Source of the DNA: Macquaria australasica
Lineage: Eukaryota > Chordata > Actinopteri > Centrarchiformes > Percichthyidae
DNA length: 64,000 nucleotides
Direction: 5' to 3'
Assembly (NCBI GenBank): GCA_005408345.1
Contig: SEMN01000939.1
Coordinates: forward strand, 62,001 to 126,000
Under the pieces are notes generated by a model. It did not search any database. It was not told the DNA's origin and worked only from the letters and a program-made list of their open reading frames with translations. The translations under genes and the position numbers were made by a program. The first letter of the stretch is position 1. Each line of letters begins with the position of its first letter. Of the stretch, positions 51,501-64,000 are shown one piece after another.

Positions 51501-54500
51501 TAAGTGGGCCAGTGGTGTTTGGGCTGGAGAGACAGAAACACCTGACTGTAATTACAGCAGCAGAGCTCCTCCAAGTGCCCCGGCTATTTTTGCCCTCTCT
51601 CTCTCTTTCTCTCTCTCACACACACACTTTTCTTATTTCTCCAACCATCCTCAAAGTATATTTCTCACCCTCCCAACTCCAGCCCTTCTTGCCTTCCTCA
51701 CTCAACCCATCAGTCATTCTTACACATTATTTCAGTACCTTGATTCATTATAATAATCATAAAAAAAAAAAAGTTTGTATAAAGTGCTTGTCATTAAAAA
51801 CAAATCTGGAACTATCAGGGTTTATGTAGTTTATTAAAACAAGTGTAAAGATCAGATTAAAAAAGTTAATAATACAAAACATTTAGTGAAAATCTGATTA
51901 TAAAAAATTACATTTGATTTGTTTTTTTATTTCTTCGAGAGACTCTGGTGTATAATCAGCACCTAAGTTATATTTCCTCCACACTTTTCTCTTTACTTTC
52001 TCTTAGCGGAAGCTTTTATTTTTTCAACAACACAACTCATTAATCTAAACTACAATGATCATTGTCCTCTTGCAGCATGAAACATAATAGCTTTTGGACT
52101 TGTATTTTTGGGTGAAAATCTGCAAAAAACAAAAACAATGAGCCTCAGTCATACTGCAATGACACACAGCAGAGACAGCAGCACCTCAGACAATTTCACA
52201 TTTAGGAATCAATACTACTTGGATGGACTTACGTGCGTCTCGTGTCCCTCTCTCAAGTTGTATGTGAGGTCCTGCTGGATGTCCTGGACGAAGTGGTGTG
52301 AGTATTCAGGGTAGAGGTCCAACACCTCGTACAGCCCCTTCAGGTTGATACACTGCAGGTCACAGTAGGTCAGGGCTTTCACATCCGCATTGGTTTTTAT
52401 CACTCTGTCATCTAAGGACAGGTTCGCCCCAATCAGGTCGCCTTTACCTGCTCAGAGAGAGACACGGACAAGGAAGGTCAGAATAAGGGTCACAGCATCA
52501 TGTTTATTCTCTGGTAAAAAGGGGTTGAGGATGCAGACTCTGTAGAGTCTCTAATGCAGACTCTCATGTTTCGGATCATCCATTTATCAGAAAGTTTTTG
52601 AAGGAGTACTCAGGATGTCTAGACCGCCAGTATCATCAAGACCCGGCTCAAGCCCTCATGTCAGCATGCATCTGTATCGCAGACACGTCTATAAGCCAGA
52701 CTGAATCCCTACCATCTCTGGTACATTGTAGCCTGTAAAACTAATAGCTATATTAACATTAATAAAAGTGTTATTGCAAAAATAACAAATGTTAAAAAAA
52801 GGCATTAAGTCATCAAACATTAAGAAAGTCACAGGTTTGTCACTTTCCTTTGCTATTATAAATTACTTTAATAAAGGGTTCTTACAATAATCCACCAAGT
52901 TTGCAGTGGTAAATATTAATATGTTTTATAGAAAGGGGGTTGGTTAAGATGTGCTCCAGTGCTTTTCCAAAAGTGAAGCGGTTAAATGATCCATTGATGA
53001 ACTAAAAAGCTAAAAAGACAAAGGCAGTGTGGTGCCAGAGGAGGATAATGACCAACCAAACTTACTAAGCACTTAAAACAGATCTATAAAGCTTTAATAA
53101 ATGTATTGTTCCAGATGAATATGGTTCCAATACAAATTGAGTTATCCTCTGACCACTACGACTAAAAGTTTGGTTTGAGGTGTTGCCATATTCTTGACTT
53201 GAGTCTGTTTCTTTAAACTAGGAAAAGGGAGCCATAACTGAGGCAAACATGAGTCCTGGAGGTCATTCCACCATCATTTAAGGTCACCCTAATTTAGGCT
53301 TGTGCCAACTGAGGCTGTTGGCAACTGTAACTTCCACTTCATCTACTTCTTGCAGCTCTTTTCACCATACATTACAATAAACAACAGCAAGGCAGCTGGA
53401 AATAAACAGAGTTGACGACAAGCTTTTCTATTCCGTTTTTTACATTAACGTTAGCGTCTGTTGCTCATCAACTGTTGCCTCTTACTTGTCAGATGATGTT
53501 AAAATTAAAAGCACAACTGGTCATCTGAATGCACCGACTACTTAAACCACATAGCGAGAACTTAAATACTGTAAGCAAAATAGATGAAACTCATATAACA
53601 AGAGGTGCCAATCACTGAATACTACCTTAAAATCAAAATAAGAACAGGACTAAGTAGTGTGAATGAACAGAAATATTACTGTTATGTACACTATGACTGT
53701 TTGAATGAAGTGGCGTTGACAGCTGCTTCCTGTTCTCTTCATACATACAGGATGAAGCTTAGTACCCCGTTAGCGTTAATGCCCCTTAAGCAGTGATAAA
53801 ATATTCATTATGGTCATTGTGAACTGTGAACGCTGCTCAATTACACCGAGGCTGATGGAGCGCCAGTCGTGACTGTTCTTACCCCCCCCCCCCCACTCTC
53901 CTACTGTCTTCTAACCTCAGTCATTACCTCCCTCCCTCCCTCCCTCCCTCTCTCTGTCTAGATTTCGCACTCCTGCTATCAAGAGCCTTTGTCTTCTATT
54001 TCCTCATACCCGCCTCTCTTTCTGTATTTGTTCTCTCCTCCCTGTCCTCTCTGTTGTCTTTCCCTTTCCTCTTTTTCTTTCTCTTCCCCTCTCCGTCCAC
54101 TATATTTCCTTCCATCCTCTCTAAAATCTCCTTTCCTTCCTCCATCCCTTGTTTCGTTCCTTCTTTAATCCTTTACTTTCCTTTATTCACCCCTTCCTTA
54201 CTTCCTTCCCTGCTTTCTGTCCACTTACCTTCCTACTCCGTTTTAATTACTTCATCTTTCCTCCCTGTTTTCTTTCCTTCTATCCTTTATTCCTCCCTGT
54301 TTTCTTTCCTTCTGTCCTTTATTCCTCCATGTTTTGTTTCCCTTTCTTTCTTCTGTACTTCCTTTCTTCCTCCCTCCCTGTTGTTCTTCTTTCATTCCTT
54401 TTTCCAACTTTCCTTCCCTTCTTCCCTACCTCACCTAACCTCACCTCAGCTGTATTCTCTTGTTTTTCAATCTCACCGCTCACTCAATTGCTCAATTTTC

Positions 54501-55093
54501 CTCCTTTTTTTCTCTTATCCCTTCCTGCCCTGCTCCCTCTGCATTTATATGTTACTTCCTTCCCTTTGAAACTTTTGTTTCATTTGAGTGAGATATTCCA
54601 CTACACACATCCTCTCTCTTTTCTCTCTCCATCAACCCCACTTTCTCCTCATCCTCTCACTGTCTCTGTTTCATGTCTCTCAACATGGCCTCTCTCTCTC
54701 ACCCACGCTCTATTATGTGGTACTGAGCTGTGGCTATGGACTTGTAGCGTGACAAGGAAGAGGGGCGTAGACACACACACACACACAGAAAAAGAGAGAG
54801 AGAAGCTTTTTTCTTCTTCAGTCAGACACTCAATGTCAGCTTGACCTTCTGCACAGTCAGCAGGCAAGCATAGAGACAATGCTCTCCGCCTGTCAAGCCT
54901 ACACACACACACACACACACACACACATGCACCCGCCTACACTCCCACACGTACAAACAAATATCACTCTGTACACCAGTAAACAATTCCACCTACTCCA
55001 CATACCCAAACACACACAAACTTTTATTTTCCAACAGGAGTGCTTGCATGCAGGTACTGAGACAACAACAGGTAGACACACTTTGCACACACA

Positions 55094-55151
<58 letters not shown>

Positions 55152-55706
55152 CTTTCATGGCGCGCACACACGCTTCTGCCAGACTGGGTCTGAAGGTCAG
55201 ATAGCCAAAGCCATTGAGGTCACTCAAAACAAGAGGTTGTGTTACACAGCAGATGTGCATGGCTAGACAGACAGACAGACAGACAGACAGCTAGACTGAG
55301 GGTCGTTTGCATCTTTCGAGACGTGTATAATATCTACAGCACTTGAGCATAAGTTTTGAGTGGGAAATTCTAGACCACTGAAAAGCAGGTGCAAATTTGT
55401 GCAGATGTGTTCCCCAAGGAAGGTTGTGATGGTGACATGAGAGTTTGAGCAGCATTGAATTAGTTGCAAAAACATTTTCCAAGTAACTGTCTGAAGTTTT
55501 TATGAAGATGAGAACAGTAATAAATAGAAACACACCAGAAAGATACGTCTGCCGATATAAATTTGTCATTTAAAGGGACAGTTCAACATCAAGTGTAAAA
55601 CCGGCAAGTTGTGCTTTTATGGGGGGTTATGTGCCAGACTATTTCTTGGCAGGGTGCACAGCCAAGAAATAGAAATAAGCTAACCGGCTGCTGGCTGTAG
55701 CGTCAT

Positions 55707-55758
<52 letters not shown>

Positions 55759-58700
55759 TCATATATATATATATATTTCTATATTTTTTTTTAAATTTGC
55801 ATCAAAATACATATAGAGATGATTATGGGTTATATATATGTCAGATTTTTCTACTCAAGCAAGTGCAGTAGTAGTAGATAGTAGATAGTAGTAGATAAAA
55901 TAGAGAAAAAGTGACTTTGCACTCCAACTTGATGTGTACTGAGCTGCTAATACACTCCAGATGAGCATTTGGTTGCTATTAGCTTGGGACTCTATGGAGA
56001 CACCAGAGTATGATACCATACACTGTGGACCAGTTTCTTCATCTGGGTCAGTTTGCTCTCCTGAGGTGGTCGGCTTCTGGCTGAGCTGGCTTTTTAACAA
56101 GCAGTCTTTTCTTTTATGCATCTTTTAAAAAATATATAATTTAATCTTTTTCTTTCATTAGAACTTCACATAATGACTCCTCCTGCATTCTATAAAAATG
56201 ATGATTATTATAATATTATGAATATAGTAAATATCTTTTCTTAGTTTGAGCTGAATTGCAGCTTTAGCAAATGTTTTGGAACCTCGCTCCTACATTAATG
56301 AGAAGCCAATTTCTATTTTAGCACCGCTACATTATTTTTTTCCTGGAACTGCTGATTTCAGGGTTACCATACCAGTGAAATACACCTTTTAAGTTTCATA
56401 TTATTCTGTTCCTGTTGTAGAATGCACACATGTCAATGCTGGCAGCTGATATAATTAGCTGCTGCCTTAGCAAATCAAACATTCATTTAACACTGCAAAT
56501 GAAAATGCATACAAATTTGGCCCTGGATGCCATATAAACACTGATGAACTATAGCGACCAAGGACTGGACCGGACAGCACTAAACTGGCCTAGACTGGAT
56601 GCAACTGAAATGACCTTACTCCAGTGAATTGGACCGATGAAATGGGCTGGACTGAACTGGACAATGCAGATTAAAGTGGACAGGACTGAATTACAATGCT
56701 ATAGAATAGACTTGACCATACTCAGCTGGACATCACTAGACTGGAGTGAATTAACCTGTATGGAATTGGACGATCCTGGGTTGCTCTGGGTGGATTAGTG
56801 GTGTATAATATATACAATCTGCTGTGGCTGACTGTTAGTGTCTGTTTTAACATCTGCCTGTCAGCTCTGCTCTCCGTCACTGGACCAGCAGATAATTATT
56901 AACACTATTCTGTCGCCCAGCATCAAGTAAAGTTTTGGAAATTAAGAATCTAGCTCCCATATTGCGTGCTCAGCTATAGATAAGTCCTTCTTTGGCTCTT
57001 ACTGGTAGAACATATTGTTGAAAAAATGGCATCTAACTGGAGTTGATTTTATGGGAGTTTAATAACAATAGGCTCTGAGAATGAGCTGTAGCCTTTGGGC
57101 CACTTTAATGCTCCTGTTTCTAAACAATGGGCTCATTTACAAACCCAGCTTTATCATAATGAGCTGCACAGAGCTTTATTATGAAGCTTGCTGCTGGGAG
57201 TTTATTTGTAAAACTATAATGATGGCACGGAGGGATTCTTGCTTCTTCTTCCACACACCGCCCCTCTTCCTCCCCTCCATCCCTCCATCCTTTATCATAC
57301 CCAGGATGGCCAGCACCATGCCGTCTTTCAGCACCTCCATGGACCCCGAGCAGACGAAGAAGATGGCCTGGAGTGCGTCGCCCTGTCGGAGGAGGTATTC
57401 TCCGGGAGCGCAGAAGGACGTCTTGATGTGCAGCGACAGGGAGCGCAGGCAGCCGCGACTGGCTGAGGCAAACAGCGACAGCTCCAGGATCTCCTTGTTA
57501 AGGTGCATGGTGATGTCGGATCGCAGCTCGTCCGGGAAGTCCTTCAGCAGCTGTGAAGATGATGGGAGGGAGAAAGGCAGAGAATGAGGCTGAGAGAGCG
57601 AAAGAGGAAGCAGGCAAGAGTGAGGAGAGGCATGACAGCTAAGAAAACACAGCCATGCTGCAACTCACTGATTAAATTCCCCACCTTGGTTGCCTTTGAT
57701 TTGATTCCCAAGCCATTGTACTACAGGAAACATTAGTGTCAAGTCATGTTAAGTTTATTTACAGAGCCAAAAATCAAATGTTTGCCTCAGGGGGTTTTAC
57801 AATGCACAACACATAACACCCTCTATCTTTAGACCCTATATATATATATAGCAGCGAAAATAACATGATTGGTTTTGCAATGGTGAATATACAGTTCATC
57901 TAAGAACAAGGCATTCTGTGATGGATGCAATCATGAACCCTGATCACTGATATGTCTAAATATGCTACTGTACAAATCAACACAATATACATAGTTGCTA
58001 AACACAGAACATAAAAACTCAAATACAATCTGGAAAAACCCCTATCGTAGTTAAAAAAAAAAAAAAAATCAAAACAGTGCATATCATCTATCTGTCTGTC
58101 TCCTTGTCAGGACAACGATCAGGAGCTCACTATCACATAGAGTCGATCAATGAGTCATCAGAGCCAGGCTGACTTTAATCAACAGGCCCATCTATAATTC
58201 ATCTGTCTGGGATTCATCATCATCACTCCATCTAAGGGCTGGTCCGGGCTCTGACAGCTGTCTCGCAGGCATTCACAGCCTGGAGGGACGAGCTGCTTCT
58301 AGACTACTAACTGGCTGCCTCTGTTTCCCCCGGGCTTGTCAAGAAAAGGTGTTCAGAACAGGAGTTCTGTTTGTGTTTTCTCTGACTTTTCTGTGTGGCA
58401 CAACCTGCACCAAGTGCCACCGTAACGTAAGCTTCATTTCCAAGATCATCAGCATCACATGCTCCACCATGTTTGTTAGTGTGTGTATGATCCAATATCT
58501 GCTCTGTTGATATTACACTCTGTTGATAGTACTCAGATCCTTTACGTCCTTAAAAAAGTAGTAACAGTGTAATAATACTTATTACAAGCCTTAAATTAAG
58601 TCTCGTCAGCAACATATACTTGAAGTATCAAAATCAAAAGTACTCATTATGCAGAATGTCCCCTTTCAGCATGTTATATACTATACTGCATAATACATTA

Positions 58701-61476
58701 TATTATATTTATATATATTTTGTAGCAGGTCAAGGTGGAGCTCATTTTAACTGCAGTAACTTGTAACTAAAAGCTCTCAAATAAACGTAGTGGAGTAAAA
58801 AGTACAATATTTCCCTCTGAAATGTAGTGATGTAGAAGTATACAGTAGCATAAAGTGGAAATAAATATTCAAGAACAGTACAAGTACCTCAAAAAATTTA
58901 CAGTGCTTGAGTGAATATGCTCACACACACTCCCCATATTTCACATTTCTGTACATTCCTTGTGCTCGGTGTGTAACATGAGTCTGACTTCAACTACAAG
59001 CAGTCTAGAAAAAGGTCTGCAAGGGTTCAAACCCCTTAATCTCAAGGGAAGAAAAATATCTCATCATCCACAAATGACCATGTAACACAGAGAAGTGATG
59101 TCTTTCTCTGTCGCTCCTTAACATCTCATTCTTGTCTTCTTGTCCCCTCCCTGTCGGTCAGCGCTGACGAAAACATCGCTCTCTTACATTGTGAAGGATT
59201 GTGTATTATGGATCATATTATCACTCTTGTGATGAGTTTGAATGTGGATGACATGTGAGGAGTGAGAAGTATGTGATCTTTTAAATGGATTATTGATCCC
59301 TATATGCTGAGCTGCTGGTGTAAGTTTAACTGAAAAAGGAGGAAGGATCTAGCCAGCTTAAGTGCATATGTGCTCATGGTACCTCGTTACAGTCGATGCC
59401 GTTGTTGACCGACCAGGTTGTCTGAAAATACTCCAACATTCGCTGCTTGAGGCTCTGCGGCAGATGATGAACACGTATGAAGTCCTTGAGGTCTTTGGTT
59501 CTGGTGTGGTACTGGGACCAGCGTGAGTACATCCTCTGGATAATGGCTGTCACATTACCAAAGACCAGTGCATGCATCAGGGCTGCAGGTATAGAGAGGG
59601 AGAGATGAGGAAGGGATAAGGGAGAGTTAGACAGGGAAGAGATAAGAGAGCATAAGCATGAATCAAATAGAGTGAAAGGGATTGTCAAAACAGGGAACAA
59701 ACTAAAAACCTTTTGGATGCTATTTTAATGGCAGAAGCTTGGTGCCAGCAGAGAAATATTTTCGTGTAGCTGAATGTAAACACTGCCCAAGTGTAGGAAG
59801 AGGAAGCAGCAGGGAATGTTTCAGTAACAATAAGGAGCACAGTGCCACATTAATGGGATGACTGGGATTTGCACTCAGACCACTGGCCTGCTCAAACCAG
59901 GTCAACGGTGCAGTGAGAGATACAACACACAGCATATTTTCATGCCTTTACACACAGACAGACAACTCCAAAATCCCACAGACTCCTGGTAGTGTATTAT
60001 GCTTGTAGTCTACATTGCCAGGAGATATGTTTAAACAAAACCAATTATTACAGAAATAAGGCAAGTTTGTACTCAATGTTTGCCTCCGCGTTTGATTGAT
60101 GAAATCCCTACAGCAATGAAAAAAGCTCCAAAAATATGAATTCACCAAAATATCTCATTTCTAAAACCCTATTTGAATAATCAAAATAAATATTTCTGCC
60201 ATATAAATGTGACTAAACATGATTCTTACTGGAAGCTGTGAATTTCTGTGATAAATATTATATTGACATTCATGCCTTGCAACTCTGCACCTCCCAGACA
60301 GGAGCTGATTTGATTGGTGTGACAGATACCTGTCATCTATACGCCCACAGATAATGTATTCTCCTGATCTCATTCGGTTTCCAGCAACGCTGCAGGTACG
60401 TCGCACACCTCTGGACATAAAAGCACTGAGCGGAGACAACATGTCGAGTGTGACTGTGACTCCTTTTTGTGACATGTGCCATTGATCAACACAAATTGAG
60501 CTTTTAAGACACAGCATTTAAAAATGAACCATGTTGTATTGTGGTACGGTAAGTGTATATTCCTCATTAGGCATACAGGCATTCATATTTTGAACTGTAC
60601 AGCAGAATGAAAGAAGATTTGCTATTCAGCTCCTTCGAATGAGACAATAATCCAATTCCTTCCACAAATTCACTGCATTTGACCTATGCTCTGCTATAAA
60701 TATGAACAGGTGCTTTGTGTTAGTTTTCATTTCGCGTTAACACACAAGGGACGATATGGGCATGTGTGTGTGTGTATGTGAGTGTGCATCTGTGACTGCT
60801 ACTGCCCCCAGGCAGCCAAGGACATTTAACATTTAGCCGAACCAGAGTGGGGAGTGTCCACAGGGAAAACCCCGCCACGGTGACCTCTCTTCATCCCCAA
60901 ATTCCAAACCTAGTGTAACGATCCGGTTTAAACTGGATCAGACCATCTTGCAAAGGCCTGTTCAATATATCTTATACTTGCCACGGGATTATAATGAAAC
61001 TGCGTGCATGTGCAAATATGTGGGTTTTTTCTTTGTACAACAAGTGACAGACCAGGGAAGAAAATCAGATTTTCTTGATATTGAATCTATAAACCAGGAC
61101 ATGATGGATTAGCAGTAAGTTTAATTATATGCTATAATTCTACATGCTGTCTGAATGTAAACAGTAATTTCCAAACCAGACCTACAGTAATGTGATCTCA
61201 AAAAATCAGATTTTCATAATACTTAACATACACGTGATCACTGGTGTGTGTGTGTATTCTGTATACCTCCTATCAGCATGACGCAAATAGAGAAGATCTT
61301 CTCGGTGTCGGTGTTCGCCGACACGTTGCCGAAGCCCACGCTGGTCAGACTGCTGAGGGTGAAGTAGAGTGAGGCGACGTAGACACTGCGGATGGAGGGA
61401 CCGCTGCCCGTTCCGTTCATACCTCCTATGGCATAGTACGGTGACTCCAGACGCTTCCCCAGCTCATGGAGCCATC
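42703..61476 (-). CDS. kcnh8: kcnh8, ELK-type voltage-gated potassium channel (last nine coding exons)
   Basis: Voltage-gated K+ channel subunit of the ether-a-go-go-like group. Exons in coding order: 61267-61476, 59383-59582, 57301-57550, 52233-52447, 51035-51073, 49594-49871, 48363-48478, 48005-48084, 42703-43293. All phases match. They give about 658 residues plus stop, from just before the pore to the C-terminus. The first exon has GWLHELGKRLESPYYA, the pore helix and filter SLTSVGFGNVSANTD, and S6. The C-linker reads YHTRTKDLKDFIRVHHLP. The cyclic-nucleotide-binding homology domain runs from APGEYLLRQGDALQ to LTYNLREGH and contains the Tyr-Asn-Leu that acts as an intrinsic ligand in ELK channels. 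Then come an acidic stretch, NLSPRKVDGTEDSE, a coiled-coil-like segment (AAKAEETRGQLQHLDQQ) and a Pro/Ser-rich tail. KTNADVKALTYCDLQC and NLREGH favour KCNH8 over KCNH3/4. The PAS domain and S1-S5 lie beyond the window. Confidence 0.93.
43845..44060 (+). mobile_element. SINE-like element, 3' portion
   Basis: Blocks GTCCTTGGGCAAGACACTGA, GCTCCTGATGGTCAGG, GTGTGTGAGTGAATGAG, AAAGCGTTTTGGATAAAAGC and ACATAAATGCAGCAATTTACC follow the usual order of a widespread fish SINE tail. A short GGTTGGCAATTCAATACCCGG at its left may be the end of a tRNA-derived head (B-box side). A complete head was not seen. Confidence 0.7.
45820..46075 (+). repeat. Dispersed repeat family R1, copy 3 (most complete)
   Basis: Runs from ACTACCTGGTCAGCACTAAA through GCTAAAAGGAGAGTGAATAT to TTCTCTGTTAGATGTGTAAA and is preceded by an A run at 45797-45817. 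Related copies are at 18830-19020 (same strand) and 36850-37110 (opposite strand). Confidence 0.75.
48493..48526. repeat. (GT)17 microsatellite, (CA)17 in the kcnh8 transcript
   Basis: Lies 14 nt upstream, in transcript sense, of the kcnh8 exon that starts at 48478. Confidence 0.98.
48635..49050 (+). repeat. Percomorph interspersed repeat family R2, copy 1
   Basis: Contains CAGCCGGTTAGCTTAGCTTA, GCATAAAGACTGGAAAC, CCTCTAAAGCTCACTAATTA and GTGTAAAAATTAATTTTGTG. The right part has CCCTGTTTCCGGTCTTTATG, roughly the inverse of the left GCATAAAGACTGGAAACGGG, so the element appears to carry inverted ends. It lies in a kcnh8 intron. Confidence 0.7.
51475..51502. repeat. (GT)n microsatellite
   Basis: About 13 GT units in the kcnh8 intron upstream of exon 51035-51073. 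A (CT)n/(CA)n tract follows at 51595-51627. Confidence 0.95.
53881..54670 (+). repeat. Polypyrimidine tract of about 790 bp
   Basis: The plus strand is almost entirely C and T. It starts with a C run (53882-53894), includes (CCCT)n near 53928-53957 and continues as imperfect TTCC/TTCT repeats. In the kcnh8 transcript the tract is purine-rich. Confidence 0.95.
55086..55146. repeat. (CA)n microsatellite
   Basis: About 30 CA units, with interruptions by A at both ends, inside a kcnh8 intron. A shorter CA array lies at 54902-54926. Confidence 0.97.
55570..55780. repeat. R2 copy 2 (right part) followed by an (AT)n array
   Basis: The block GTGTAAAACCGGCAAGTTGT .. GGGGGGTTATGTGCCAGACT .. ATTTCTTGG .. 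AAGCTAACCGGCTGCTGGCT matches the usual right half of family R2. It runs straight into (AT)n at about 55712-55775. Confidence 0.75.
56555..56790 (+). repeat. Decayed pentanucleotide (ACTGG-type) tandem array
   Basis: ACTGG, CTGGA and their one-base variants recur at close, roughly five-base spacing through the block (for example GGACTGGACCGGAC, GGGCTGGACTGAACTGGAC). No longer period is obvious. Confidence 0.8.
58500..58925 (+). mobile_element. hAT-like non-autonomous percomorph element
   Basis: Recognisable ordered blocks: TACTCAGATCCTTTACGT, AAGTACTCATTATGCAGAAT, GTCCCCTTTCAG, TAGCAGGTCAAGGTGGAGCT, AAACGTAGTGGAGTAAAAAG, TACAATATTTCCCTCTGAAA and ACAGTACAAGTACCTCAAAA. It is shorter than the form I recall, so some interior is missing. 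Class assignment is tentative. It lies in the kcnh8 intron between exons 57301-57550 and 59383-59582. Confidence 0.65.
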
Positions 61477-64000
61477 CTGTTTTTTAAGATGATGGATGGA
61501 AGGACAAATGGATTGGTTAGAGCTAGTAACTAATGCACGTACATTGTGTTTTCCAAGCTAATAACACTGGCCCCTCTATCTGTCATAAGAGCATGGTCAT
61601 TAAGAGGCAAACTTAGGAGAATAATTTTCAAGAAACCACATCTGTTCTGAGCAGTATCTATAGCAATTAATAAAAGAATCAAAAGGAGCCTTATTTCAAT
61701 ACTTCACTACAGTCTTCTTGCATTCCCAAAGGACTACATGCTATCACTTCAAGTGCACCATGTGATTCGTTTTTCAGTTTATTTTCTTTTAGATACAATG
61801 AGCTGCAGTGGTCATCTCACAGCTTGGTGCAGTGAAGCAGACAAAGCTGACAGCATTGTTTCCCAGCTGTGGAAACTGTGGTAAGCAGTGCTTTCCTCCG
61901 TGCCACATCCGGAACAATGGATTTAACAGTAGAAGCAGATCGGATGCTTGGTTACCCGAACTGATCCTTGGTCAGCACAGTGTGGAGACATGCAGCTGAT
62001 CCCAGGAGAGTCTCCTGCAGACACTGATGAATGGTAATTGGATGGAAGCCCCTCATAGCTGCCTGACTTCGACGCTCAGTTCAGCATCAGAAACGCATAA
62101 TTAGGATACAACACATTAATCCTGCCTCATGTATTGTTATTTTATGACACTGCAATGCACTAATTGGTGAAGAGAAATCTGCATCGTTCTTATGACCCAG
62201 TCAATGCTGACCCGGAACCAGTTAGGAAGACACCCGGGCGAGGTAATTGCAAGCAGCGCAGCTCATCGATACTGACCAGAGATCAGCCCAGGGGGACTCA
62301 TTATGAGGGACCGGGAGGCTGAGGGGGAATTACGAGAAGAATCATGCTATTCGCTCAGTCCATTTTACAACACACACACACAACTGATGTAGCTGTTGCT
62401 CTCATTTTCCATTCAATAGATCATTTACAACAGACTGAGGGGTCAATAAAATCGATGAAGAAATCATAAACTTAATTTTGCCGTTTACTGAAATATTAAG
62501 GGACCCAGACAAACATACAGAACTGACAACATGATGAGTCCGTAACACAGTTATTAGCAAGGACCTCTCAGTTTATTACAGTGTGTTTCAAACCCACATC
62601 TATGAGGTGTCTTTTGAATTAATCTATGAAGATTGTCATATTACTGCAACACCAAACAATGCATCTATACTTGTTTTTAATCCTGGTTATACATAAACAT
62701 CTGCCATAATAGACTGAAACCCTACAGATGTACAGGTGAATATAAAAAACCCCTGTAGGTTTCATGCATCAGTAGCTTTTCAGAAGCACTGTTGATTTGG
62801 AAATAATGAGCAATGAAACTGCAATGCACCCGAGTATTGACATGTTTACCAAAGCCCCATGTATAACATGATAGTTGATATAAAGCAGAAATTAAATCTG
62901 ACTAAAAAAAGCAGAGTAGGAAAAAAAGGAGGGAAAGAGGAGTCTCCTGCATGAAATATATGTGAGATTTATGAGATCAAAAAAGTGAAAAATTACTTCT
63001 TTTATTAATGCCAGATGATCAATAAAAAATCCAACATTTTAGCTTTATTGCCTTTTGTTCTGAGCCACAAGCCATGAGCCATTTATTCTACAGTTTTTTG
63101 CCTTTAAAAGCCCAGCGTTTCCTTTATATTGATTTAGTACAGAGTTGACAAAGCTGGGTAATGATGGCTCCCTCAGCTAGAAAAATGTAGATAAAATGAA
63201 TACACTTCATCTGGCCTCACCACTGCACGCATACAGAAAACACAAACAATCACATGTGCAAGATCCATTCTGAAATTGCCACACTTTAAGTGCACCGCTG
63301 CTGGACTGAGATCAAATCTCTCCCTTCTGCAAAATCTCTCATTTTTATGGATTTAAAAGTCTGCTATTGGTTTTCAGTGCCTATCATCATCATGGTTGAT
63401 GCTATATATATCATCCCTTTAGCATCATGTACGAAAGTTGACATTGTCTTGCTGCAGGCACACTTCACATGCAATTCAACGCTTACCACAGCAGCAAGTA
63501 GCAGCAGGCAGTACATGGAAGTCTTTCAAGACTGAGGCTTTAATGTCGTGCTCGCTTGTTGAACACATCTTGCACAGCTTTTTACACTCCTGTGAGCTCT
63601 GATTGGTCTAGTCCATGTTTCTGTCAAACTGGATTATTTTTTACAGAGGGAAGCCTTGTAGTTTAATTGTTAATGAAAAAATTTGGTATGATAATAAATT
63701 CAAGTGTCTCTTGGGACACTCAGAGCTAATCTGATGTTACCAAAGTATTTTATTTACTAAATCTGAATCTCCACAATGTCATTATGTGTAATGTTTTGTG
63801 GTGAATCAGCAGATTCAGTGTCAGGCTAACAAAGACATAATATCATATTTTATATCAAGGCAATAAGCAGTAAAGTTAGAGAAATCACATAGATGCTTTA
63901 TGCCAGAGGAATACTACAGGCCTGTGAAATTACACATTTTACACATACACATTCCCCAGTAACACTTGTCTAAGCTCCAACGGTGCCTGAAGATACACCT
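61477..64000 (-). other. kcnh8 intron upstream of the pore exon
   Basis: No S1-S5 exon could be found on the minus strand up to the window edge. The stretch is AT-rich with short homopolymers and no recognised repeat. Confidence 0.6.

Larger units (their letters stand above)
52448..57300 (-). other. kcnh8 intron (4.9 kb) rich in low-complexity DNA
   Basis: No exon is seen. The intron holds a pyrimidine tract (53881-54670), three CA arrays (54770-54786, 54902-54926, 55086-55146), (GACA)n at 55266-55289, R2 copy 2 with an AT array, and a decayed pentamer satellite (56555-56790). Confidence 0.7.

Noticed and set aside
54149..54844. 231-codon open frame rich in Phe, Leu, Pro and Ser (and an overlapping 171-codon frame)
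   Set aside because: It is the translation of the polypyrimidine tract; the residues simply reflect TTC/CTT/CCC codons, and it lies in a kcnh8 intron on the other strand.

Overview
The window is vertebrate nuclear DNA, almost certainly from a percomorph-type teleost. The genes are split by short GT-AG introns. The spacers are rich in (CA)n microsatellites. The non-coding DNA holds L2-like LINE, SINE, Tc1/mariner and hAT-like debris of the kind common in spiny-rayed fishes. There are no bacterial or viral genes, operons or CRISPR arrays.

Layout. (1) 829-9021 (+): the 3' two thirds of igf2bp3, from the end of RRM2 through four KH domains to the stop codon, followed by a long 3'UTR with a cluster of let-7 seed matches. 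(2) 13811-21323 (-): a complete gpnmb gene of 12 coding exons and 625 codons, tail-to-tail with igf2bp3. (3) 21324-26380: a spacer holding the gpnmb promoter region (E-box/M-box and a 17-bp inverted repeat) and the 5' side of galnt15. (4) 26381-31191 (+): a complete galnt15 gene of 10 coding exons and 648 codons, including one GC-AG intron. (5) 31192-42702: an 11.5-kb repeat-rich spacer with no recognisable gene. (6) 42703-61476 (-): the last nine coding exons of kcnh8 (ELK-type potassium channel), from just before the pore to the stop. The upstream exons lie beyond the window.

I reconstructed exons by matching frames and splice phases to remembered human orthologues. Every exon chain closes in frame: 512 codons, including the stop, for the igf2bp3 part; 626 for gpnmb; 649 for galnt15; 659 plus a leading 2-nt partial codon for the kcnh8 part.

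The four genes form no pathway. IGF2BP3 is a cytoplasmic mRNA-binding protein, GPNMB a melanosomal/lysosomal and surface glycoprotein, GALNT15 a Golgi O-glycosylation enzyme and KCNH8 a neuronal voltage-gated K+ channel. The igf2bp3/gpnmb pair keeps the convergent arrangement of human 7p15, whereas galnt15 and kcnh8 correspond to human 3p24-25, so an ancestral linkage junction lies inside the 21.3-26.4 kb spacer. I found no convincing new biological system. The points most worth checking are the altered GGEN motif in galnt15, the GC-AG intron, CA repeats placed right at splice sites, a LINE tail lying against a splice acceptor, and the inverted repeat upstream of gpnmb.
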